Source of the DNA: Saprospira sp. CCB-QB6
Lineage (GTDB): Bacteria; Bacteroidota; Bacteroidia; Chitinophagales; Saprospiraceae
Assembly: GCF_028464065.1 (NCBI RefSeq)
Contig: NZ_CP116808.1
Span: 2,497,501-2,561,500 of the forward strand
DNA length: 64,000 nucleotides
Direction of reading: 5' to 3'
Part shown: in pieces, positions 1-8,731 of the stretch
Layout of the letters: the number at the start of each line of letters is the position of its first letter
Position numbering within the stretch: position 1 is the stretch's first letter
The notes under the pieces: model-generated
Told to the model about the DNA's origin: nothing
The model's input: the letters and a program-made list of their open reading frames with translations, nothing else
Databases searched by the model: none
Translations under genes and position numbers: made by a program

Positions 1-681
1 GGTGTAATTACCCACATTGAGCGTAACATTATAATTATTGATGGGGTAAGTGACTACCCAAGTATAATTGGCTACATATTGATTTTTGAAGACCGAGCGG
101 AGTTGTCCGTTAGAGACCGACATAAGATTGGGGGGGACGATAGTACGAATCCGCATACTATCGGGTTCATCGGAGAGGTGGTCTTTATTCGGCCACCAAA
201 GGCTAGCGCCAATGCCCTCGCAAGAGACAGTTAGCCAGGGATTGCCCGCTTCATCTTTTCGCCAGATAAAACCACCATCCCAAGGGGGATTCTGGGCTTG
301 AATCGGGCTGCCATGATAGTAAATGGTAATGGCATCTGTACTGCCTTCGGCTTGCATACTTCCAAAATCGACAAAAAAAGCATTGCCTTTACGATGGAAA
401 TCCAGTTTTTGACTCCCATGTAAAATGCTGTCAATCTTCATATTTTCAAAAAGATCGAGTTGAATCATATTGAAGCCTTGTAGCACCTTGTAGTGAATAC
501 TGTTCATCCCTTGGATGGACTTATTATCAAAATCAATTTTGAGGTAAAGATCATAGAATTTGACATCATAACAAGAGCGTAGAGGACTTAATCCCCCCCG
601 CAGACTATCGGCTGAAGAAAATTGCCCTTTTGCATAAAAAGCTGTCACAAATAAAAGAAGTAGCGGGAGTATGTTTTTCAT
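1..681 (-). CDS. M1-family metallopeptidase, N-terminal part (runs off the window)
   Basis: The reading frame starts with ATG at 681 and stays open to base 1, giving 227 residues. It begins with a signal peptide (MKNILPLLLLFVTAFYAKGQ). It then shows the N-terminal beta-domain signature of aminopeptidase-N-like enzymes: a stretch like LRSCYDVKFYDLYLKIDF, then WWPNKDHLSDEPDSM, then IVPPNLMSVSNGQL, and finally NNYNVTLNVGNYT at the window edge. In this family these residues lead into the catalytic domain carrying HEXXH, which lies outside the window, so activity cannot be judged. It is probably an exported or periplasmic peptidase. It is transcribed divergently from the cargo gene at 987. Confidence 0.85.
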   Translation of the reverse strand, partial: MKNILPLLLLFVTAFYAKGQFSSADSLRGGLSPLRSCYDVKFYDLYLKIDFDNKSIQGMNSIHYKVLQGFNMIQLDLFENMKIDSILHGSQKLDFHRKGNAFFVDFGSMQAEGSTDAITIYYHGSPIQAQNPPWDGGFIWRKDEAGNPWLTVSCEGIGASLWWPNKDHLSDEPDSMRIRTIVPPNLMSVSNGQLRSVFKNQYVANYTWVVTYPINNYNVTLNVGNYT

Positions 682-986
682 ACCTTTTGGAAATTGGCGG
701 TTTTTACAGAATTTTCATAAAGAATAGCGTCATTTTTGCCATTTAAAAGCGGGTAAAATTTACGCCAGAATATTGATGTTCAGTTGTATATAGCGTTTTC
801 TATGTCTAAGTTTCTGTTAAAAAATAAACGAACTCTCTAAGAAAAGACTAAATTTGCTGTTCTAGTTTAAGTAATCTTAATAAGCTTTGGGCAAAGATAA
901 GCCCTTTGAAGATTACCCTATTATTTACCAAGTTCAGCATTTCCTCCCACTTATTGTGTGGCTTGAACTTAAAAATAAGCAAGCTT
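682..986. other. Divergent intergenic region (305 bp)
   Basis: AT-rich spacer between the leftward peptidase gene and the rightward cargo gene. It has no GC-rich repeat, no convincing hairpin and no ORF of coding character. It presumably carries both promoters, but no clean TAnnTTTG box with a matched TTTG was found; TAAGCTTTG near 881 is one base too long. Confidence 0.4.
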
Positions 987-3041
987 ATGAATTGGACAAA
1001 TACATTGTCTTTAATCGGGGCGTTTTGCCTCTTTTTTATGCCCCTAATGGGCCAGAAAACAGTAGAATTTCGCATCTCGCAAGTTTATTCCAATGTAGAT
1101 GATATGGATGGCTGGGGTGCCGGCGACTCTGACCCACAATGGGATTTTGAAATTACTGATGCCTTTGGAACTAGCGATGATGATAGCCGAGAGTTTGGCG
1201 GAACAAACTGCCCCGGCTGGCGAACCATCAATAATACGTTCTTTTCTCAAGCTTATGATTGTGAAATTCCCTCTTTTACCTTCATTTGGCGAGGCTTTGA
1301 AGACGATGGAGCTGGCTCTGATGCCAATACGGGCTATAGAACAATTAACATTCCCGCTGCTAGCCTAAATCTGAATCAAACTACTTTTACTACCCTTAAT
1401 ACCTATACCGCCACGGCTAGTGGGGACCCTTGTGGCAGTGGAAGTACAGTGACATGGCGCATTACGCTCCAATACCGAATTACTGGAGGCAGTCTTTGCC
1501 ATGATGAATGTAGCGATCCTTATGTGTTGCCTACGGCTCCCGAATATGAATGCGCAGCAACACAATCTACAATGTCTTTAAATGTTCCTATCCGTGCCCG
1601 AGAACCCGCTGATGCTTCTCAAAATAGCTATAGCACAGCAGGTATCTCTTGCGATATTGATGGTAGCTCTCCCGAAGATGTTTGGGTGCGCACGACTATT
1701 CCCGATTCTTCTGGAGGTGTAGTCATTCAATTCGAAAATAATGGCGGCTGTTCGGGCTTTGCTTGCTTTACCAATATTACTTATGCCTGGTACACTAGCT
1801 CTAACGGAAGCTGCTCTGGCCTAGAATACCGCGGCTGCGATGCTGTTTCTTGCTTCTTTGGCTGTAATGATGGCGAAATCCGAGTAGATGGCCGAGCCAA
1901 TGAAGATGTCTGGGTCCGCATCTGGGAAGAAGATGACCAAGGTTTCGATATCACAATCAATCAAATTCGCCCTATCGCTCCCGCAGATCGCTGCTACACC
2001 GCCATGCCTTTATCGTCTCTGGGCTGTAATTATCAAGCTACTTCTGAGAGCTCTGGTGCCTATGCCGAACCCGATATTAGCTCTTGGACCGCAGGAGCTC
2101 ACCCCGGCGGCCTTTGCCAAGATGGCGATAGCGACCCTCTCACTAATACGGTTTGGTCTTCTAATGAAAATATGGTCTGGTATACCTTCGACCATAGCGG
2201 TGGCCCCTTCAATATTGCCGTAGATAATATGCTCTGTACCGGTGGCGCCGCCGCCGCTCAACTTGGCGTTTTCTCCAATTCGGGTACCGCCGCCTCGCCT
2301 AGCTGTGACCTCGCTAGCGAAACAGGCTACGGCTGCTCGGTAGGTGTTGGCGCCGTTCAATTGAGTATCGCCTCTTTGCCTCCCGGCAATTTCGTTTTGG
2401 TGGTAGATGGCAATGCCGGCGCCCAATGCGATTGGGTCTTCCGCGAAACTATCAATGGGCCCCTACTTCCTATCCGCCTCAAAGAGTTTGATGCCCAATA
2501 TCAAGAGGCAAATAATAGCGCCGAACTGGCCTGGGAACTAGAGTTCGAAGAGAATCAAGAGGGCTTCCTCATCCAACGCTCTTTCAATGCCATTGACTTT
2601 GAAGATCTTGATTTTGTGCCCGCCTACGGCCAAGAGGATGCCGCTAGTCAATACGAGTATGTAGACCAAGACCTTCCCAATGCACAGGTACTTTATTACC
2701 GCCTCCGCCAAGAAATGACCGACGGCAGCTACCGCCATACGAACATCAAATCGATTACGCCGATCCAAGAATCTGGCGTCTCTTTAGTCCAAGAACTCTA
2801 CCCCAACCCGACTAGAGATGCAATCAATATTCCCTTTCATACCATAAATTCCGACGAAATTACAATCCAAATTTATGATATGAATGGCCGCCTACTCAAA
2901 GAGGTGATGCAAAGCCAACAGTTTGATGCTGGCTACCATCTCGAACAAGTAGATATTTCCGATCTCGCCAATGGCATTTATGTGCTGCGCTTCTCCGCCG
3001 GCCAAAATACCGCCATGAAACGTTTTGTGGTCCAAAAATAA
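987..3041 (+). CDS. Secreted T9SS cargo protein with C-terminal sorting domain
   Basis: A 684-residue protein if started at the ATG at 987. The frame is open upstream to a TTG at 906, but only the 987 start gives a normal signal peptide (MNWTNTLSLIGAFCLFFMPL, cut near MGQ). The body is rich in Cys, Asp, Gly and aromatic residues, typical of an extracellular protein, with two similar halves of C-x-n-x-W character. Residues about 515-600 resemble the fibronectin-like module that often precedes the sorting signal. The last ~80 residues are a type A T9SS sorting domain (LYPNPTRDAINIPF, then NGRLLKEV, then ANGIYVLRF, ending KRFVVQK). The protein would cross the outer membrane through the type IX system. 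The specific role is unknown. Confidence 0.85.
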   Translation: MNWTNTLSLIGAFCLFFMPLMGQKTVEFRISQVYSNVDDMDGWGAGDSDPQWDFEITDAFGTSDDDSREFGGTNCPGWRTINNTFFSQAYDCEIPSFTFIWRGFEDDGAGSDANTGYRTINIPAASLNLNQTTFTTLNTYTATASGDPCGSGSTVTWRITLQYRITGGSLCHDECSDPYVLPTAPEYECAATQSTMSLNVPIRAREPADASQNSYSTAGISCDIDGSSPEDVWVRTTIPDSSGGVVIQFENNGGCSGFACFTNITYAWYTSSNGSCSGLEYRGCDAVSCFFGCNDGEIRVDGRANEDVWVRIWEEDDQGFDITINQIRPIAPADRCYTAMPLSSLGCNYQATSESSGAYAEPDISSWTAGAHPGGLCQDGDSDPLTNTVWSSNENMVWYTFDHSGGPFNIAVDNMLCTGGAAAAQLGVFSNSGTAASPSCDLASETGYGCSVGVGAVQLSIASLPPGNFVLVVDGNAGAQCDWVFRETINGPLLPIRLKEFDAQYQEANNSAELAWELEFEENQEGFLIQRSFNAIDFEDLDFVPAYGQEDAASQYEYVDQDLPNAQVLYYRLRQEMTDGSYRHTNIKSITPIQESGVSLVQELYPNPTRDAINIPFHTINSDEITIQIYDMNGRLLKEVMQSQQFDAGYHLEQVDISDLANGIYVLRFSAGQNTAMKRFVVQK

Positions 3042-3060
3042 AAGATAACAATAATGGAAA

Positions 3061-3096
3061 AGCCCTAACTGCTAAGCTGCAATTAGGGCTTTTTCT
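3061..3096 (+). terminator. Rho-independent terminator after the cargo gene
   Basis: Stem AGCCCTAA (3061-3068) pairs with TTAGGGCT (3083-3090) and is followed by a T-run. An A-run lies to the left, so it could also act leftward. Confidence 0.8.
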
Positions 3097-3105
3097 TTTG
3101 ATTTT

Positions 3106-3218
3106 GGGGCCTCCCGCCTGCGGCGGGCGCTACGCTTCAGGGCTCGCAGGTCTGCTCGGCCCTGCGGCCTGACGGCCTTGGTCTGCGGCTGCGCCGCCCC
3201 CTTTCGCATCGCTAGGCC
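3106..3218 (+). repeat. GC-rich dispersed element, copy 1 (GGGGCCTCC type)
   Basis: Starts GGGGCCTCC and ends GCATCGCTAGGCC. Internal hairpins are CCGCCTGCGGCGG, the central slot GGCCTGACGGCC and CGGCTGCGCCG. It sits just behind the terminator of the preceding gene. This orientation, reading GGGGCC first, is called + for all copies below. Confidence 0.85.
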
Positions 3219-3250
3219 GTTTGGCCTTCCTGCGCTTTGGCTGTGTCCGC

Positions 3251-3706
3251 CTACTCTTTCCAATCTACCGATTGGGGGAGCTCGGGCGGACTTGGATTTT
3301 GCTTGGGCAAGTAAATACGCAAAACCCCAGCTTCATAACTAGCCGATAGCTGACTCGGAACAATATCCTGCATCGGCAAGGCAAATACCCGCTCAAATTG
3401 ATCGTAGGCAAATTCTCGATGCAAAAACTGCACTTCCCGAGAACCTAAGGCCCGTTGGGCCGACTGCCGCGCTGCTACCCGCAAAGCTCCCGATTTCCAC
3501 TCAATGACAAAGTCTTCTTGAGCAAAACCCGGAGCCGCCAATTCTAAAATATACTGATCCGATTGGACCAAGAAGTTGACCGCAGGCACCGCCTGCGCCT
3601 GCTTGGCCTGAAAAACAGACCACTCAAATAATTTACGAGTATATGGATCATCAAAGTACATGGGGAAGGCCGGCTGCTTACCCCCTAAAGGTGATGGTAG
3701 TTGCAT
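3251..3706 (-). CDS. Small heat shock protein, Hsp20/alpha-crystallin family
   Basis: A 151-residue ATP-independent holdase chaperone. The alpha-crystallin domain covers about residues 42-140: VNFLVQSDQYILELAAPGF, then EDFVIEW, FERVFALP, and the conserved end ASYEAGVLRIYLPK (variant of the family A-x-x-x-n-GVL motif). The C-terminal tail carries a short hydrophobic/Pro segment (PSPPELPQ) instead of a clear I-x-I motif. The length fits the family. It is monocistronic and convergent with the cargo gene at its left. The start is the only ATG near the domain (at 3706). It is cytoplasmic. Confidence 0.9.
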   Translation of the reverse strand: MQLPSPLGGKQPAFPMYFDDPYTRKLFEWSVFQAKQAQAVPAVNFLVQSDQYILELAAPGFAQEDFVIEWKSGALRVAARQSAQRALGSREVQFLHREFAYDQFERVFALPMQDIVPSQLSASYEAGVLRIYLPKQNPSPPELPQSVDWKE

Positions 3707-3879
3707 AGTATTTTACTTTTGTCTGCCCCTCGCTGGACCAAAAAAATACCAAGCCTAAAAAGCTGACGATCTGTCGGTTTATGATTAAATTTATATGTCT
3801 TTTTGACAGCTTTCTTTTTGCTATTTAAACAGATAGTAGGCTGTTTAACGTATTTTAGAGCATTCTTTCCGCCAAAACA

Positions 3880-6800
3880 ATGCTTATGAATCAAACGATC
3901 AAAACAACCTTAGTCCTACTTTGCTTAGGCTACTGGAGCAGCAGCCTCTACGCCCAAAATTGGGTCGACTTACTAGAAAATCCCGAAATTAACTTTAATC
4001 AGGTCCAACAAGCCTTTGAAAATGAATGGGGCAACCGCCCCTACGAAAGAGGAAAGGGCTGGAAACAATACAAACGTTGGGAGTTCTTTATGGAGGACCG
4101 CTCTTATCCACACGGTAAACGCCCCCGCCCCAATAAGGCCTGGGAGGAACATCTCGCCTTTAAAAATAAATATCGCCAAAGCCAAAACTGGGGCAGCCGC
4201 TCCGCCAACTGGCAAGCCTTAGGCCCTAATAACTGGACCAACCAAACGGGCTGGAACCCCGGCAATGGCCGTATCAATTGCACCGCCACCGATCCAAATA
4301 ATGCGAATGTCCTTTACGCAGGGGCCCCTTCTGGTGGTCTCTGGAAAAGCACAAATGGCGGCCAAACTTGGAGCTGTCTAACCGACCATCTACCCGTACT
4401 GGGTGTTTCCGCTATCCTTATAGATCCCAATAACACTAACCATATCTATATCGGTACAGGCGATGGCGATGGTTCAGACACTTATAGCATCGGTGTACTC
4501 GAATCTGTAGATGGTGGCCTCAACTGGTCCACTACAGGCCTGAGCTTTACAGGCCGCAATCGCCTCATCCGCAGAATGATTATGCACCCCACAAATAATC
4601 AGATTATTTTTGCCGCAACAAATAATGGTATCTACCGCACAACAGATGCTGGGACCAACTGGAGCAGAACCCAAACAGGCAGCATGCGAGATGTAGAGTT
4701 TAAACCCGGAGACCCTAACACCGTTTATGCCTGCACCGATGAGTTTTATAAGTCTACAGATGGCGGCCAAACGTTTAATAAAATTACAGTGGGCCTGCCC
4801 GCCGCCGCCGATGTAAATAGAGCGTCTATTGCCGTTTCTCCCGCCAATCCCAATTATATTTATATCCTTTTTGGAGCTAGCAGCGATGCCGGCTATTACG
4901 GGATCTATCGCTCAACAAATAGTGGCCAAAGTTTTAGCCTACAGTCTAATTCGCCAAATATTTTCACCTACGAAACCGATGGCAGCGGAACTGGTGGCCA
5001 AAGCTGGTACGATATGGCCCTAGCCGTTTCTCCTAGCGATGCGAATGAGGTCTACGCCGGCGGAATCAATGTCTGGAAGTCTAATGATGGCGGAGCCAAT
5101 TGGCGCTGCCAAACGCATTGGGTCCACCCCAATAACCTCGGCTATGTACATGCCGATATCCATACCCTAGATTTCTTCGGCTCTGTTTTGCACTGTGGCA
5201 GCGATGGCGGCTTTTCTACCTCCGCTGATACTGGCGCTAGCTGGACCTTTCGATCTACCGGAATGGAAATTACTCAGTTTTACCGCATCGGCGCCTCAGC
5301 CCAAAGTGCCTACCGCATAATTGGCGGTGCCCAAGATAATGGAACTAATTACCTAGAAAATGGAACTTGGCTGCACGCCCTAGGCGGCGATGGCATGGAG
5401 GCCGCTATCGATCCCTCTAACAGCCAAATTATGTATGGCTGTATCCAAAATGGCGCTTTAAGAAAAACTATTGATGGGGGCCAAAACTGGTCAAGCATCA
5501 AACCCGCTAATGCAAATGGAGGCGCTTGGATTACTCCCTACCAAATTAACGCTCTTGCCCCCAATGAGCTTTTTGCTGGCTATGAGGAGGTCTGGAAAAC
5601 AACTAATCGCGGAAATAGCTGGACCCAAATCTCTAATTTTGGTACAGGTGCCAATCTCCGCTACCTACATATTGCCCCTTCCAATGCAGATTATATCTAT
5701 ACGGGAACCTATGGGACGTTATACCGCACAATAGATGGTGGCCAAACTTGGACAACAATTACCCCCAACCTGCCCAATAATTCCGCCATTAAGTATGTCG
5801 CTATCCACCCCAATAATCCTAACCAAATTTGGCTAGCCCTCTCTGGCTATAATGCAGGCGAAAAGGTGTATACAACAAATGATGGCGGCCAAACTTGGTC
5901 CAATGCCTCCGCCAACCTACCCAATCTCCCCATCAATTGCATTACCTACCAAAATAACTCAAATAACGGGCTCTATGTAGGAACAGATGTCGGGATCTAT
6001 TATACAGACAGTACCCTCAGCAACTGGCAGTCTTATATGACAGGACTCCCCAATGTGCCCGTTTATGAACTGGAAATCCATTACGGGATAAATAAAATTA
6101 GAGCCGCAACCTATGGCCGAGGCGTTTGGGAGTCTGATTTATTTGCCATCGTTCCTATGCCACCTACCGCTAGCTTTATGTACACCAATGAATTGCTCTG
6201 TGCCTCCGATTCACTACAGTTTACCGACCTCTCTAGCAATGCTAGCCCCAACTGGCAATGGAGCTTCCCAGGAGGAAGCCCCTCTAACTCTACTTTGGCC
6301 AACCCCAAGGTGCATTATCCCACCTCTGGTACCTATACCGCTAGCCTGATTGTCCAAAATCAACATGGAGCCGATACGATACAACAACAAGTACAGGTCA
6401 ACTATGCCACACATCAACTCGACTTGGTCCTTGATTTTGATAATTATGCCTCAGAAACCTCTTGGGAGATTGTAGACCAAAATGGACAAATATTAACTAG
6501 CGGAGGCAGCTATACCGATGGCATGCCTAGCCAAATTGAAGCAGTCTGCCTCAATAATGGCTGCTTTAGCCTACATGTCTATGATAGCTATGGAGACGGT
6601 ATATGCTGCGATTATGGCAGTGGAAGTTATCAATTGATCGATGACCAAGGTAATATTCTCGTCAATAGTAATGGACAGTTTACTAGCCAAGAGACGAATG
6701 CCTTTTGCCTGAATCAAACTAGCCCGCTAGTGGCCGGTACAGCCCAAACAACAATCGCTGGCTGTGGACAAAGTACTGCTAGCCTCACCGCCTCGGCCTC

Positions 6801-7491
6801 TGGCGGAGATGGTAATTATAGCTACAGCCTAGATGGCGTGAATTTTCAAGCCAATGCCGTTTTTAACAACTTGGCTGCCGGAAACTATACGGTTTATATC
6901 CAAGATGGCCAAGGCCAACAAAGTAGCACCACTGCCCAAATTACAGAACGAGCAGCCCCCAACGCCCAAATTAGTAGCAGCAATACAACACTCTACCTAG
7001 ACCAAGGCGCTAGCATCCAATTACAGTCGGTCCTCTCTACTAATGCTACCCATTTCCAATGGGACTTAGGCGATGGCAACAGCAGCGGACAAGCTAGCCT
7101 GAGCCATAGCTATACCCAAACAGGCCAGTTTTGGGTGGTCCTTACTGCTCTCCGCGATAACTGTAGCGATCAAGATAGCCTCTTGCTTACGGTCGACCTA
7201 AGCAATGCCCTAAGAAGCACCGCATCAGAGGATTTTAAACTCGAACTTTTTCCCAATCCCATCAAAACAACTCTAGACTTTTCTCTCGAGCTCCCCAAAA
7301 ATCAAAACAAAATGGAAATCTTTATCCATAATGCTTTGGGCCAACTCATCTACTGGGAGGAAATCGAACAAGCTCAACCCCAACTCCAACGCCAAATTCA
7401 TCTCGGCAATCAAGCCAATGGAGCTTATATACTAAGCCTCAAAACGAATGACTTTAGCTATTCTAAACCCTTTATTAAAGCCACTCCTTAA
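3880..7491 (+). CDS. Large secreted BNR/PKD/SprB-repeat protein with T9SS sorting domain
   Basis: A 1203-residue exported protein with signal peptide MNQTIKTTLVLLCLGYWSS...YAQ; the ATG at 3886 is an equally good start. Residues ~130-750 form sialidase/VPS10-like BNR blades with repeated S-x-D-G-G-x-x-W motifs (STNGGQTWS, SVDGGLNWS, STDGGQTF, TNDGGQTWS). Residues ~761-845 are a PKD domain (WQWSFPGGSP). At ~850-945 is a YDSYGDGICC module seen in other secreted Bacteroidota proteins. At ~955-1025 is an SprB-type repeat, at ~1027-1110 a second PKD domain (FQWDLGDGNSSG), and the last ~85 residues are a sorting domain (LELFPNPIKTTLDF). The beta-propeller sialidase Asp-box motifs are structural, so a glycosidase activity is not implied. 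It is likely an adhesin or surface hydrolase. Confidence 0.88.
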   Translation: MLMNQTIKTTLVLLCLGYWSSSLYAQNWVDLLENPEINFNQVQQAFENEWGNRPYERGKGWKQYKRWEFFMEDRSYPHGKRPRPNKAWEEHLAFKNKYRQSQNWGSRSANWQALGPNNWTNQTGWNPGNGRINCTATDPNNANVLYAGAPSGGLWKSTNGGQTWSCLTDHLPVLGVSAILIDPNNTNHIYIGTGDGDGSDTYSIGVLESVDGGLNWSTTGLSFTGRNRLIRRMIMHPTNNQIIFAATNNGIYRTTDAGTNWSRTQTGSMRDVEFKPGDPNTVYACTDEFYKSTDGGQTFNKITVGLPAAADVNRASIAVSPANPNYIYILFGASSDAGYYGIYRSTNSGQSFSLQSNSPNIFTYETDGSGTGGQSWYDMALAVSPSDANEVYAGGINVWKSNDGGANWRCQTHWVHPNNLGYVHADIHTLDFFGSVLHCGSDGGFSTSADTGASWTFRSTGMEITQFYRIGASAQSAYRIIGGAQDNGTNYLENGTWLHALGGDGMEAAIDPSNSQIMYGCIQNGALRKTIDGGQNWSSIKPANANGGAWITPYQINALAPNELFAGYEEVWKTTNRGNSWTQISNFGTGANLRYLHIAPSNADYIYTGTYGTLYRTIDGGQTWTTITPNLPNNSAIKYVAIHPNNPNQIWLALSGYNAGEKVYTTNDGGQTWSNASANLPNLPINCITYQNNSNNGLYVGTDVGIYYTDSTLSNWQSYMTGLPNVPVYELEIHYGINKIRAATYGRGVWESDLFAIVPMPPTASFMYTNELLCASDSLQFTDLSSNASPNWQWSFPGGSPSNSTLANPKVHYPTSGTYTASLIVQNQHGADTIQQQVQVNYATHQLDLVLDFDNYASETSWEIVDQNGQILTSGGSYTDGMPSQIEAVCLNNGCFSLHVYDSYGDGICCDYGSGSYQLIDDQGNILVNSNGQFTSQETNAFCLNQTSPLVAGTAQTTIAGCGQSTASLTASASGGDGNYSYSLDGVNFQANAVFNNLAAGNYTVYIQDGQGQQSSTTAQITERAAPNAQISSSNTTLYLDQGASIQLQSVLSTNATHFQWDLGDGNSSGQASLSHSYTQTGQFWVVLTALRDNCSDQDSLLLTVDLSNALRSTASEDFKLELFPNPIKTTLDFSLELPKNQNKMEIFIHNALGQLIYWEEIEQAQPQLQRQIHLGNQANGAYILSLKTNDFSYSKPFIKATP

Positions 7492-7507
7492 AAAGAGACT
7501 GTTTTTT

Positions 7508-7623
7508 GGGGCCTCCCGCCTGCGGCGGGCGCTACGCTTTGGGGCTCGCAGGTCTGCTCGGCCCTGCGGCGCCTTCGGCGCCTTGGTCTGGCCCTTCGGG
7601 CCACCCCGCCGCATCGCTAGGCC
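7508..7623 (+). repeat. GC-rich dispersed element, copy 2 (GGGGCCTCC type)
   Basis: Begins 16 bp after the stop codon of the BNR gene, at the end of a T-run. The central slot hairpin is GGCGCCTTCGGCGCC and the third hairpin is GGCCCTTCGGGCC. It ends GCATCGCTAGGCC. Confidence 0.85.
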
Positions 7624-7682
7624 GCTCATCTTTTTCCCTTGCCCTAAACAGCTGTTTGCAGCCGCCTAGCTACTGGACCCCC

Positions 7683-8010
7683 AGAGCTAATCTGCAGATT
7701 ACAATTGGCGTTGGGAATTTCCCAGAGCTAATCTGCAGATTACAATTGGCGTTGGGAATTTCCCAGAGCTAATCTGCAGATTACAATTGGCGTTGGGAAT
7801 TTCCCAGAGCTAATCTGCAGATTACAATTGGCGTTGGGAATTTCCCAGAGCTAATCTGCAGATTACAATTGGCGTTGGGAATTTCCCAGAGCTAATCTGC
7901 GAATTACAATTGGCGTTGGGAATTTCCCAGAGCTAATCTGCAGATTACAATTGGCGTTGGGAATTTCCCAGAGCTAATCTGCAAATTACAATTAGCTTGG
8001 GGAGGGTGCA
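7683..8010. repeat. 41-bp tandem hairpin array A (8 units)
   Basis: Units start at 7683, 7724, 7765, 7806, 7847, 7888, 7929 and 7970, exactly 41 bp apart. Each unit holds the palindrome AATCTGCAGATT followed by ACAATTGGCGTT and the hairpin GGGAATTTCCC. The sixth and eighth units carry single changes in the first palindrome. The right edge joins a segment (GGAGGGTGCATAAGGCCC) that matches the junction of array C. The unit aligns to arrays B-D through ATCTGCA and ACAATT/ACATTT, but it is the most diverged. Confidence 0.95.
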
Positions 8011-8600
8011 TAAGGCCCTATCTTTTTTTCCTGGACCGACCCTACTACAAATCAGCTAGGCTCGCTTAGCAGCGAAATATTGGATAGGGTTGTATTTAAG
8101 CTCTTGTCGTTTTACCCTAGGGGCAAGCCCCTAGGCTAATAGTCATAGTCGCCCCCTCCTTCGAGGGGGCTTTTTGTTTGGCTCTATTGGTTAATTGGGC
8201 CCAGACGTAATTTTCTGTATTGGCCCTTAGGTACTAAGTTTATGTTTGAAGAGCAAGCGAATAATTGGTAGTTAAAGATTTTTTTTGCTTAACTGTTCAA
8301 GATCAGGAGGAAAGGCGAATCCCCTCGAAGGAGGGGATGATAGATTCTATAGCCTAGGGCCTTGGCCCTAGGGGGGAATTTATATCATATCGGCCTGTGG
8401 GTTGAAACCCACAGCAAAAAGGGAGGCCATGCTAGCCCTAATAAAATGGGCCGAAGGTTAAAACCTTCAGCCCATATACGTAGAGGAAAATAGCCAGTTC
8501 TAAGGCCAAAAGATTTAAATCAATGAGGGTTTTAACCCTCATTCTATAAAAACATTGCGAAGCAATAGCATCCTTGCTGTGGGTTTCAACCCACAGTATC
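8011..8600. repeat. Hairpin-string module, copy A
   Basis: About 590 bp with no ORF of coding quality but at least eight short palindromes: CCTAGGGGCAAGCCCCTAGG (8116), GCCCCCTCCTTCGAGGGGGC followed by TTTTT (8151), ATCCCCTCGAAGGAGGGGAT (8319), CCTAGGGCCTTGGCCCTAGG (8353), CTGTGGGTTGAAACCCACAG (8395), a GGGCCGAAGGTT/AACCTTCAGCCC stem (8448), ATGAGGGTTTTAACCCTCAT (8523) and CTGTGGGTTTCAACCCACAG (8577). The same order, reversed, is present at 28987-29604. The 8151 hairpin has the form of a rightward terminator. Confidence 0.9.
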
Positions 8601-8720
8601 GGCCTAGCGATGCGAAAGGGGGCGGCGGAGCCGCAGACCAAGGCCGTCAGGCCGCAGGGCCGAGCGAATAGCGAGCCCTGAAGCGTAGCGCCGACGAGCG
8701 TAGCGAGGCGGAGGCCCCAA
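8601..8720 (-). repeat. GC-rich dispersed element, copy 3
   Basis: Reverse orientation: starts GGCCTAGCGATG and ends GGCGGAGGCCCC. The central slot is GGCCGTCAGGCC. It closes the composite repeat (array A, module A) and abuts the 3' end of the following leftward gene. Confidence 0.85.
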
Positions 8721-8731
8721 AACAGCAAGAT

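Noticed and set aside
3880-7491. BNR protein as an active sialidase
   Set aside because: Asp-box blades are present, but the catalytic Arg triad, Tyr and Glu of sialidases were not identified, so only a BNR-blade fold is claimed.
8151-8175. GCCCCCTC/GAGGGGGC plus T-run as a gene terminator
   Set aside because: It has the right form but no gene ends upstream on that strand, and the same hairpin is a conserved unit of the module. It is kept as part of the repeat.
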